Below the pieces are notes generated by a model, which did no database searches, was not told where the DNA came from, and saw only the letters and a list, made by a program, of their open reading frames with translations. A DNA stretch of 13,031 nucleotides, taken from assembly GCA_001917895.1 (NCBI GenBank), contig MNEW01000072.1:1-13031 (forward strand), written 5' to 3'. The stretch is from Actinobacteria bacterium 13_1_40CM_66_12 (GTDB lineage: Bacteria > Chloroflexota > Dormibacteria > Dormibacterales > Dormibacteraceae). Both the position numbers and the translations under genes were made by a program. Of this stretch, positions 7,203 through 13,031 are shown piece after piece; within the stretch, counting starts at the first letter, position 1, and every line of letters begins with the position of its first letter.

Positions 7203-8993
7203 ATGTCACAAGCGACCAAGACCACCGGCGCCGAAGCCGTTCGTTGGGATCTGACCGACCTCTTCAAATCCCCGACCGACCCGGCCGTCGAGGCCACCCT
7301 CGCCGACGCGCTCAAACGAGCGCAGGCATTCGAGGAACGCTACAAGGGCAAGGTTGTTTCGCTCCCGCCGAAAGAGTTCGCCGCCATGATGCGCGAGCTC
7401 GAGGACGACGAGGAGCTCGCCGCCAAGCCTGACGTCTACGCGTATCTCCTGCACAGCCAGAACACCGACGACCCCGCCGCCGGACGGCTCCTTGCTCGCG
7501 TGCGCGAGGCCGGCGCCGAGCGCGGCAGCCACGGAGTTTTCTTCACCCTCGAGCTGGCCCAGGTCAGCGACGAGCAGGCGGCGCGCCTGTACGCCGACCC
7601 GGACTCCGCGAAATACCGGCACATGGTCGAGGAGGCGCGGAAGTTCCGCCCCCACCAGCTGTCCGAACCCGAGGAGCGCGTGCTCACCGACTTCAGCCCC
7701 GTCGGCAGCTCTGCCTGGAACCGATTGTTCGACGAGCTCTGCGCCCGCATCCGGGTCGACCTCGACGGCCGGCACCTGCCCCTCGAGGAGGCGCTCGTCG
7801 GGCTGCGCGAGGCGGACCGCAAGGTTCGCCGGGACGCGAGCGCTGCCATCACAACGGCACTCGCGGTCGACCTGAAGACACGCGGCTACATCTTCAACGT
7901 CATCCTCGGCGAGAAGAGCATCGACGATCGCCTGCGTCATTTCCCGACGTGGATCTCATCGCGCAACCTCTCCAACGAAACCTCGGACGAGGCGGTGCAG
8001 GCGCTGGTCGAGGCGGTCACGGGGCGGTACGACGTGTGCGTGCGCTACTACCGCGTCAAGAAGAAGCTGCTCGGGGTCGGCGACCTGCACGAGTGGGACC
8101 GCTATGCGCCCATCGGCGAGGTCTCGAAGAATCTCACCTGGGACGAAGCCAAGGGACTGGTGCTCGGTTCCTACAACCGCTTCTCCAAACGGGCGGGAGC
8201 GCTGGTCGAGGATTTCTTCAAGCGGGGCTGGATCGACGCGCCGGTCGTGCCGGGCAAGGCCGGCGGCGCCTACTGCATGCCGGTCACGCCGCGCCACCAC
8301 CCTTATGTGATGCTCAACTTCACCGGCAAGCTGCGCGATGCGCTGGTGATGGCACACGAGCTCGGCCACGGCCTCCACGACCGGCTCGCCTCCAAGAACC
8401 ACATCTTCGATTTCCACCCGCCGCTGACGCTCGCCGAAACCGCTTCGGTGTTTGGCGAAGCGCTGACGTTCGACCGCATCATGTCCGAAGAGAAAGACCC
8501 GAAGGTTCGCCTCGCCATGTTGTGCACGCAGTGCGAGGACGCTTTCGCCACCGTGTTCCGCCAGGTCGCGTTCAATCGCTACGAGGATGCCTGCCACACG
8601 ATGCGGCGCAAGGAAGGCGAGCTTTCGGTCGAGCAGCTGGGCGAGCTGTTCCAGGACAAGCTGCAGGTGATGTTCGGCGACGCGCTCATCCTCACCGACG
8701 AGCACAAGGTTTGGTGGAGCTACGTGGGCCACTTCCTGCACGCGCCGGGTTACGTGTACGCCTACGCGTTTGGCAACCTGCTGGCGCTGTCCGTGTATCA
8801 CCGTTACCTCGAAGTCGGGCCGAGCTTCGTCGACGACTACCTCGATTTCCTCGCCGCCGGCGGCTCGACGCGGCCGGATGAGCTCGTCAAGCGGCTGGGC
8901 ATGGACATCACCGACCCCGGTTTCTGGGACGCGGGCCTGAAGATCCTCGACGGCATGGTCACCGAGGTGGAGCGTCTCGCCGCGACCAACTAA
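7203..8993 (+). CDS. pepF: M3-family oligoendopeptidase F
   Basis: This encodes 596 residues, close to the usual ~600 for PepF. The zinc motif is HELGH at 385-389 (VMAHELGHGLHDRLA), and the third zinc ligand is Glu412 in LTLAETASVFGEAL, 23 residues later, as in M3 peptidases. The C-terminal substrate-binding segment VGHFLHAPGYVYAYAFGNLLALSVY supplies the conserved His and Tyr residues. The N-terminal helical lobe (RWDLTDLF..., residues 14-20) is also typical. The enzyme hydrolyses short peptides in the cytoplasm; no signal peptide is present. The ATG at 7203 sits just before the conserved WDLTDLF start, with a TATTCT box 8 bases upstream, so it is probably leaderless. The stop is only 4 bases from the stop of the convergent exosortase gene. 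All expected catalytic residues are present. Confidence 0.95.
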   Translation: MSQATKTTGAEAVRWDLTDLFKSPTDPAVEATLADALKRAQAFEERYKGKVVSLPPKEFAAMMRELEDDEELAAKPDVYAYLLHSQNTDDPAAGRLLARVREAGAERGSHGVFFTLELAQVSDEQAARLYADPDSAKYRHMVEEARKFRPHQLSEPEERVLTDFSPVGSSAWNRLFDELCARIRVDLDGRHLPLEEALVGLREADRKVRRDASAAITTALAVDLKTRGYIFNVILGEKSIDDRLRHFPTWISSRNLSNETSDEAVQALVEAVTGRYDVCVRYYRVKKKLLGVGDLHEWDRYAPIGEVSKNLTWDEAKGLVLGSYNRFSKRAGALVEDFFKRGWIDAPVVPGKAGGAYCMPVTPRHHPYVMLNFTGKLRDALVMAHELGHGLHDRLASKNHIFDFHPPLTLAETASVFGEALTFDRIMSEEKDPKVRLAMLCTQCEDAFATVFRQVAFNRYEDACHTMRRKEGELSVEQLGELFQDKLQVMFGDALILTDEHKVWWSYVGHFLHAPGYVYAYAFGNLLALSVYHRYLEVGPSFVDDYLDFLAAGGSTRPDELVKRLGMDITDPGFWDAGLKILDGMVTEVERLAATN

Positions 8994-8997
8994 GACG

Positions 8998-9558
8998 TCA
9001 CTCTGATTCGCCCGGCCCAAGAATCCAGCGCTGCGACCCGAACCAGAACGCGAACAGCCAGATGACCGTCATCAAGGTCCCGGCGTAGTCATGGAAGATC
9101 AAGGCAGGGGTCTGGCCGGCAACTGCCGCCAGCACGCACACTATCGCCACCCGCACCAGGTTGACAAGCACGGTGCCAAGCAGCCCAATCACGAAAACCT
9201 GGACCCGCGCTTCGGTGGAAGCGCCACGCAGGCCGACAGCGAGGCTGGCGCCAAGTAGAACGAGGCTTTGCCAGCCAATGCAGTTCCACGAGATGAAGAG
9301 GTTGGTGGCGCGGCCGCCCGCATCCCAGACCACCAGCTGGCTGCCGGCCGCCGCCGCGTGAAGGCCCAAGATTTGGAGCAGCGCCACCACCATCCGCGCC
9401 TCGATGGGGCTGACCGACTGCAACGGTCCTACCACGCCCAGGCGCATAGCGCCGGCCGTGAGCAGGTCGTTGTATGTCGTCACGAACGGCAATGCGACCA
9501 GGATCAGACAGCATGCGACGAGCACCGTGATCTGCGGGAGGTCTTCGCGGTGCGTCAT
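8998..9558 (-). CDS. exosortase/archaeosortase-family transpeptidase-like membrane protein
   Basis: This encodes 186 residues from ATG 9558, chosen because its ATGA overlaps the stop of the upstream glycosyltransferase (4-base overlap). The frame stays open much further upstream, but that part is antisense-like shadow. The protein is almost entirely hydrophobic, with helices at about 9-27, 55-72, 97-110, 117-147 and 158-174. The exosortase triad is visible: Cys93 in FISWNCIGWQSLVLLG, Arg136 in LVNLVRVAIV, and His156 in IFHDYAGTLMTVIW. Exosortases cleave C-terminal sorting signals of secreted proteins on the outer face of the membrane and probably transfer them to another anchor. The small size and pairing with a GT2 glycosyltransferase recall XrtG-type systems of Firmicutes, but I cannot assign a subclass. 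The upstream gene ends in a matching sorting signal. Confidence 0.88.
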   Translation of the reverse strand: MTHREDLPQITVLVACCLILVALPFVTTYNDLLTAGAMRLGVVGPLQSVSPIEARMVVALLQILGLHAAAAGSQLVVWDAGGRATNLFISWNCIGWQSLVLLGASLAVGLRGASTEARVQVFVIGLLGTVLVNLVRVAIVCVLAAVAGQTPALIFHDYAGTLMTVIWLFAFWFGSQRWILGPGESE

Positions 9559-11912
9559 AACGCTTGGCACTTTCGGCGGCTCGACAGTCGGCGCGCCCAA
9601 ATCGGTGCGAGCAGAACCAGGGCCAGGAAAGGCAGCACAAGCTCGGGGATGAAGATCGTCTGGGTGCTGATGAGATTGGTGGGAGAGCTGGAAGCGTCGT
9701 AATCGAGCGGGAGCGTGATTAGACCTATGGAGTTGACCGTCAGCATGAAGCAGAAAAACGATCCTGCCGGCACGGTGATGTTCGACGACGGTGAAAACGA
9801 CCCTGTGGTCTGGTTCGCGCCGCTGGCGAGCGTAGTGGCCGTCTGGGCGATGGTGGTCGGCGATGAGCACGTGTTGGAGGAGCTGAACGCGAATGTCAGC
9901 GTGACGTTGGCGCTCCCGCCAACGCCCAGCGTCCAGTAGTTGAAGCTGAATGAGGTCGTCGAAGAGATCGTTTGCGCGGCCGCCGTGGTGGACGTCGCGG
10001 CCCACGTGCGGCTGTTTCCTGTGGTCAGGAGCATCGTCTGCGGCAGGACAGCGCCGGGCGAGGTCGCGTCGAGCGTGAACGGACCGGCGCCGTGAAGAAA
10101 CAGGCTGGTTCCGGCGGCTTGAGTGATCGGGGCGTGGACGGCGCCGACGACGAGCCCGCTGAGCGTCAGGGCCAGGACCGCCGATACCGTCCAGCCAGCC
10201 CGGCGTGAGCGGCGGCTTCTAGGGCGACGGGCCGGCGGCGCGGCGCGCAGGCTCTGCGCCTTGCGCCTCGAGCGCGGAATCGGACCGACCAGCCAGCGGC
10301 GCAGCCATTTGAGGCGGCGTAGGTGCTGGATCGGGTCTGTGATGTGACCTGTCTTCGGCGTTCGGTACCAGGGTCCTTCGTTGTCCTCCAATAGGCCTTT
10401 GAGAGCTGCGTAAGCCTGAAACGGCACCAGGAGGAAGGACGTCGCGACGGCGCCGAGGACTCCTATGAAGTCCTTGGCGGGCGCACCTTCGATGAGCAGG
10501 CCGGCAAAATTCATCAATGGCAGAGACAGCAGGTTGGTAAGAAGGAGAGACCAACCCAACGTCGCGGTCCATTCGGGCACGTGGGCGTGGAAACCGACCT
10601 CAGCGACGAGCCAAGCCGCGCTCCCGACAATAAAGAACGCCGCCTGCAGGTAATACGTCGCATAAAAGAGGAACCCCAACTTCTCGAGAACGCCGAGTTG
10701 CCGCGAGCCGATGATCTCGGTGAACGAGCGGCGGACGTTGTAGCTGTGGCCTTCCGCCCATCGCATGCGCTGGCGGGCGAGCCGCCCGAAGGTCGCCACA
10801 CATTCGGCGGGTGATTCCGCATACGGCGTGTAGACGACCTTGTAGCCGCGCGCGTAGAGCCGCAGCGTTAGCTCCCAGTCCTCGGTAAGGCTGCGGCCCC
10901 AGCCGATGTCACGAAGGAGCTGTGCGCGAATCATGTAAGAGGTGCCCGCGACCATCTTCAGCGAGCCCATGAATTCCTGGAACGGTCGCTCGACCATGTA
11001 GCTCCCGGCGTACTCCGCACGCACAGCCTCCGTGAGCCAGCTCTCGCTCTTGTTGAGGACGTGCCACTGGTAGCTCTGCACGGCGGCCACTTCGGGCCGA
11101 GGCTCAGGACCGGCGCCGTTGACCTTGAAAAAGTGGGGCAGGTAGGTCTGGATCGAGTCTGGGAAAGCCACCACGTCGGCGTCCCAGACGATCACGAACT
11201 CGGCTCGCGGATCGGTGTGCTGGAGAGCCACGGCGAGAGCGCCGCCCTTGAAACCATCGCGGTTAGACCGATGGATGACTTTGAAGCCGGGTCGGGACCT
11301 CCAGGCGTCAAGGATCTGGGTCGTCTCGTCTGTCGAATCGTCGACGACGATGACCTCGTAGCTCTTGTACTCGAGGGCGGCGCAGCTCTCTAGGAGGCGG
11401 CCGATGACGCGCTTTTCGTTGTAAGCGGCAATGTGGATCGATACAAACGGCTCATAGCCGAGATCGAAACTCCCGTCGCCGTTCCCGTTTCCATTTCCAT
11501 TGTGATAACCGTTGCCGTTTCGGCGGCGCAGGAATCGCATGAGGCCATGCGGGTGGCCTTTTCCGCTGGGAAGTCCATTGCCATTGACGTGGCCGTTGCC
11601 ACGCGAGAGGAGCATTGACGAGACCAGCATCGCCACCGTGGCGAGGTAGTACTTCACCGAGTACGCGAAGAAGATGCCACCGAAAAAGAGCGCCAACAGT
11701 GAGGTCGCGACGCCGAGCGTAGTTGGGCCCCGGGTTCCCTGGCCCAGGGCCTCGATGAGCCCGCGCCCGAGCGCAACAAAGGGGAGCACAGCGATGATCG
11801 CTGCGGCGATCACCAAAACGCCGATCAGAAGGTCGAGAAGGCCGAGGCCGCTGGGCCATCTCTTCGGACCCCGCACGGGCTGCGCAAGCGACGGCTGAGT
11901 CCCTTGCGTCAA
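9555..11912 (-). CDS. processive-type GT2 membrane glycosyltransferase fused to an exosortase-substrate domain
   Basis: This encodes 785 residues. N-terminal helices (about 25-48 and 66-102) and an Asn-Gly-rich linker (103-148) precede a GT2 domain: VSIHIAAYNEKRVIGRLLES (157-176), DDSTDE (191-196), D244-A-D246, E344-D345-W346 and QRMRW (381-385), the processive-synthase motif. More helices follow (about 411-437, 450-473, 482-503). An Arg-rich linker (531-571) then leads to a signal-anchor-like helix (573-593), a Ser/Thr-rich beta-type domain (about 600-750, Cys682 and Cys721), and a C-terminal IPEL, helix and Arg tail resembling an exosortase sorting signal. The linker region 522-580 has no ATG, GTG or TTG codon in frame, so separate translation is unlikely. 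The start used is TTG 11912; GTG at codon 13 (11876) is an alternative. The polymer made and its acceptor are unknown; an exopolysaccharide or surface glycan is likely. Confidence 0.87.
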   Translation of the reverse strand: MTQGTQPSLAQPVRGPKRWPSGLGLLDLLIGVLVIAAAIIAVLPFVALGRGLIEALGQGTRGPTTLGVATSLLALFFGGIFFAYSVKYYLATVAMLVSSMLLSRGNGHVNGNGLPSGKGHPHGLMRFLRRRNGNGYHNGNGNGNGDGSFDLGYEPFVSIHIAAYNEKRVIGRLLESCAALEYKSYEVIVVDDSTDETTQILDAWRSRPGFKVIHRSNRDGFKGGALAVALQHTDPRAEFVIVWDADVVAFPDSIQTYLPHFFKVNGAGPEPRPEVAAVQSYQWHVLNKSESWLTEAVRAEYAGSYMVERPFQEFMGSLKMVAGTSYMIRAQLLRDIGWGRSLTEDWELTLRLYARGYKVVYTPYAESPAECVATFGRLARQRMRWAEGHSYNVRRSFTEIIGSRQLGVLEKLGFLFYATYYLQAAFFIVGSAAWLVAEVGFHAHVPEWTATLGWSLLLTNLLSLPLMNFAGLLIEGAPAKDFIGVLGAVATSFLLVPFQAYAALKGLLEDNEGPWYRTPKTGHITDPIQHLRRLKWLRRWLVGPIPRSRRKAQSLRAAPPARRPRSRRSRRAGWTVSAVLALTLSGLVVGAVHAPITQAAGTSLFLHGAGPFTLDATSPGAVLPQTMLLTTGNSRTWAATSTTAAAQTISSTTSFSFNYWTLGVGGSANVTLTFAFSSSNTCSSPTTIAQTATTLASGANQTTGSFSPSSNITVPAGSFFCFMLTVNSIGLITLPLDYDASSSPTNLISTQTIFIPELVLPFLALVLLAPIWARRLSSRRKCQAL
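9558..9662 (-). other. predicted exosortase sorting signal at the C-terminus of the glycosyltransferase fusion
   Basis: Residues 751-785 of the fusion have the three parts of a PEP-CTERM-like signal: a Pro756-Glu757 motif (TIFIPEL), a hydrophobic stretch (about 758-772, ending LAPIWA), and a basic tail (RRLSSRRK, 774-781). The exosortase that would recognise it starts within 4 bases of this gene's end. The exact motif differs from the classical VPEP signal, so recognition is inferred from architecture and neighbourhood. Confidence 0.7.
11473..11598 (-). repeat. degenerate hexanucleotide repeat encoding an Asn-Gly linker
   Basis: On the + strand, CCGTTN/CCATTN hexamers run nearly uninterrupted from 11473 to 11520 (eight units, one diverged), with a second small patch at 11575-11598. 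Read on the minus strand they encode Asn-Gly pairs (NGNGNGNGDG) between the N-terminal helices and the GT2 domain. The units vary mostly at third positions, so the protein pattern is better kept than the DNA, pointing to a flexible linker. Hexamer gain or loss would keep the frame. Confidence 0.7.
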
Positions 11913-12004
11913 TGACCCGGCAGAGGCCCTAGGATCACTAATGGTTGCTGCGTCAATCTGCTAAATCGCTTAGGCGTGAGCTTGGCCAGGAACCGTACCA
12001 GAAT

Positions 12005-12016
12005 TATCGATCGATA
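12005..12016. promoter_or_regulatory. perfect 12-base palindrome TATCGATCGATA, possible operator
   Basis: TATCGATCGATA equals its own reverse complement and lies about 95 bases upstream of the glycosyltransferase start, in an AT-richer patch of the divergent region. Such a site could bind a dimeric regulator, but nothing identifies one. A palindrome of this length can occur by chance in a few kilobases only rarely, so it is listed at low confidence. Confidence 0.3.
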
Positions 12017-12043
12017 GCCAGGATTGATGGAGGTTCCTGCTCT

Positions 12044-12113
12044 CGCACGTGTGGATTCACACGTGCGAAATGCGCGATCGCTTTGGGGCTGTTTGGCTCC
12101 GAACATGCGGAAT
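12044..12113. repeat. paired 24-base palindromes, 42-base pitch (site B)
   Basis: The first palindrome (12044-12067) has perfect 10-base arms CGCACGTGTG and CACACGTGCG around a GATT loop, followed by AAAT. The second (12086-12109) is degenerate: TGTTTGG and CCGAACA pair with one G/T wobble, and the element ends ATGCG followed by GAAT. The starts are 42 bases apart and the 18-base spacer again contains CGATCGC, exactly as at 1857-1926. Outer arms, spacer and trailing RAAT are conserved while the palindrome centres differ. Here the element lies between divergent genes, so a terminator role is unlikely. Confidence 0.7.
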
Positions 12114-12151
12114 CGCTTCCCGGGTGGGAAGAGGGGATTCTTAGAGACCGA

Positions 12152-12157
12152 TAGACT
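12152..12157 (+). promoter_or_regulatory. possible -10 box (TAGACT) for transketolase
   Basis: TAGACT fits TANNNT and is identical to the box before the MoxR gene. Here it would leave a leader of about 70 bases containing the hairpin at 12178-12202. No clear -35 element is seen, so this is a weak prediction. Confidence 0.3.
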
Positions 12158-12177
12158 TAACTCAACACACGCTGGGG

Positions 12178-12202
12178 TCCCGCGATTCGTCGAGTCGCGG
12201 GA
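12178..12202 (+). other. GC-rich stem-loop in the presumed transketolase leader
   Basis: Arms TCCCGCGATTC and GAGTCGCGGGA form an 11-base stem (one G/U pair) with a three-base loop. It ends 24 bases before the ribosome-binding site. No T-run follows, so it is not an obvious terminator; it may stabilise the leader or be an operator as DNA. I recognise no riboswitch class. Confidence 0.45.
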
Positions 12203-12225
12203 GGGTCGAGCCACTCGTAAGTGGT

Positions 12226-12232
12226 AGGGGAG
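12226..12232 (+). promoter_or_regulatory. ribosome-binding site of transketolase (AGGGGAG)
   Basis: AGGGGAG lies 4 bases before the ATG at 12237. It is the clearest Shine-Dalgarno sequence in the window and supports that start, in contrast to the leaderless-looking genes nearby. Confidence 0.6.
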
Positions 12233-12236
12233 TGAT

Positions 12237-13031
12237 ATGACGGTCACCACCGAGGCGCTGGCCACCACCGATCTCGAGTTCGCGCGTCAATTGGGGCAGC
12301 AGCTGCGCGTCGATTCCATCCGCTGCAGCACCGCCGCCGGCTCCGGGCACCCGACCTCCTCGATGTCCGCCGCCGACCTGATCGGGGTCCTGATCTCGCG
12401 CTACCTGCAGTACGACTGGAACAAGCCCAAGGACCCCAACAACGACCACCTGATCTTCTCGAAGGGCCACGCCTCGCCGCTCGTTTACGCAATGTTCAAG
12501 GCGGTCGGCGCCATCACCGACACCGAGATGATGACCTTCCGCAAGTTCGGGTCTCGGCTTCAGGGCCACCCGACGCCGGCCATCCCGTGGGTGGACGTCG
12601 CCACCGGATCCCTCGGCCAGGGGCTGCCGATAGCGGTCGGGGTCGCATTGGCGGGACAAAAGCTGGACCAGCTCCCGTTCCACGTCTGGTGCCTGTGCGG
12701 CGACTCCGAGCTCGCCGAGGGCTCGATCTGGGAGGCCTTCGACAAAGCCGGTTTCTATGGGCTGGCGAACCTCACGGCCATCCTCGACATCAACCGGCTC
12801 GGGCAGCGTGGCGAGACCGAATACGGCTGGAGCATGGACACCTACCGCCGGCGGATCGAGGCGTTCGGCTGCTTCCCGATCGTCATCGACGGCCACGACG
12901 GGACTGCCATCGACCGCGCTTACGGCAACGCGCTCTCGTCGACGGGCAAGCCGACCGTGATCCTCGCCAAGACGATCAAGGGCAAAGGCTTTTCGGAGAT
13001 CGAGAACAAGGACGGCTGGCACGGCAAGGCC
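12237..13031 (+). CDS. tkt: transketolase, N-terminal part (3' end outside window)
   Basis: This contains 265 codons, open at the window edge. The thiamine-diphosphate (PP) domain is clear: GSGHPTSSMSAADLIG (35-50, His38), FSKGHASPLVYA (74-85, His78), LQGHPTP (109-114), ATGSLGQGLPIAVGVALA (122-139), then the cofactor/metal motif GDSELAEGSIWEAF (155-168) with Asn186 in LDINRLGQ. The end WHGKA follows the same layout. LDINRLGQ and KGKGFSEIENKDGWHGK resemble the animal-type transketolase branch more than the common E. coli type. The enzyme transfers two-carbon ketol units in the pentose-phosphate pathway, in the cytoplasm. The start is fixed by AGGGGAG upstream. Whether the gene is full length (~620 residues) or an N-terminal half paired with a separate C-terminal gene cannot be seen. 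Confidence 0.92.
   Translation, partial: MTVTTEALATTDLEFARQLGQQLRVDSIRCSTAAGSGHPTSSMSAADLIGVLISRYLQYDWNKPKDPNNDHLIFSKGHASPLVYAMFKAVGAITDTEMMTFRKFGSRLQGHPTPAIPWVDVATGSLGQGLPIAVGVALAGQKLDQLPFHVWCLCGDSELAEGSIWEAFDKAGFYGLANLTAILDINRLGQRGETEYGWSMDTYRRRIEAFGCFPIVIDGHDGTAIDRAYGNALSSTGKPTVILAKTIKGKGFSEIENKDGWHGKA

Larger units (their letters stand above)
11913..12236. other. divergent intergenic region, no gene recognised
   Basis: These 324 bases separate the minus-strand glycosyltransferase and the plus-strand transketolase. I see no convincing small gene: minus-strand frames are open but encode nothing recognisable. It must hold the promoters of both genes. From left to right it contains a 12-base palindrome, a two-palindrome repeat, a TAGACT box, a GC-rich hairpin, a small CCACT/AGTGG hairpin (12211-12224) and the transketolase ribosome-binding site. 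Confidence 0.7.

Noticed and set aside
9559..10005. N-terminal extension of the exosortase frame
   Set aside because: The upstream part is His/Arg-rich noise antiparallel in frame to the glycosyltransferase tail; the ATGA overlap at 9555-9558 gives a natural start.
11909..12268. Minus-strand 119-codon reading frame in the divergent gap
   Set aside because: It crosses the palindromic repeats and the transketolase start, shows no recognisable domain, and has no ribosome-binding site.

Overview
This is a GC-rich, densely packed bacterial chromosome segment with no rRNA, tRNA, CRISPR array or insertion sequence that I can see. The gene families are a ChlI-type ATPase, a serpin lipoprotein, MoxR/DUF58/transglutaminase, PepF, exosortase, and a transketolase resembling the animal-type enzymes. 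Several genes also lack a Shine-Dalgarno sequence but carry a TANNNT box 8-12 bases before the start. Together these suggest a soil-type Terrabacterial lineage such as Chloroflexota or Candidatus Dormibacterota. That placement is an inference from gene style, not a phylogenetic result.

Layout, left to right. Positions 1-1844 (+ strand) hold the end of a Mg-chelatase-like AAA+ ATPase, a SnoaL/NTF2-like protein coupled to it by a GTGA overlap, and a secreted serpin lipoprotein. Positions 1845-1978 are intergenic and hold a paired palindromic repeat. Positions 1979-6019 (+) are the classic MoxR ATPase / DUF58 / transmembrane transglutaminase cluster. Its DUF58 gene looks damaged: no normal start at the expected place, a frame change near 3198, and no stop in any forward frame before the transglutaminase. 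Positions 6049-7143 (-) encode a beta-propeller-like lipoprotein, divergent from an intact oligoendopeptidase F at 7203-8993 (+). Positions 8998-11912 (-) are a two-gene unit: a large membrane glycosyltransferase whose last ~210 residues form an exosortase-type substrate, followed with an ATGA overlap by a small exosortase. Positions 11913-12236 are a divergent intergenic region with a second copy of the paired palindromic repeat and further hairpins. Positions 12237-13031 (+) are the first 265 codons of a transketolase, cut by the window edge.

The most interesting part is the glycosyltransferase/exosortase unit. A processive-type GT2 enzyme (D244-x-D246, E344-D345-W346, QRMRW) continues without a break or an internal start codon into an Arg-rich linker, a signal-anchor-like helix and a Ser/Thr-rich extracytoplasmic domain. 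It ends in a sorting signal made of a Pro-Glu, a hydrophobic helix and an Arg-rich tail. The sortase-like enzyme that would recognise that signal is encoded immediately downstream. Enzyme and sorted substrate therefore appear to be made as one polypeptide. The second notable item is the repeat family: two intergenic sites about 10 kb apart, each with two 24-base palindromes at exactly 42-base spacing.
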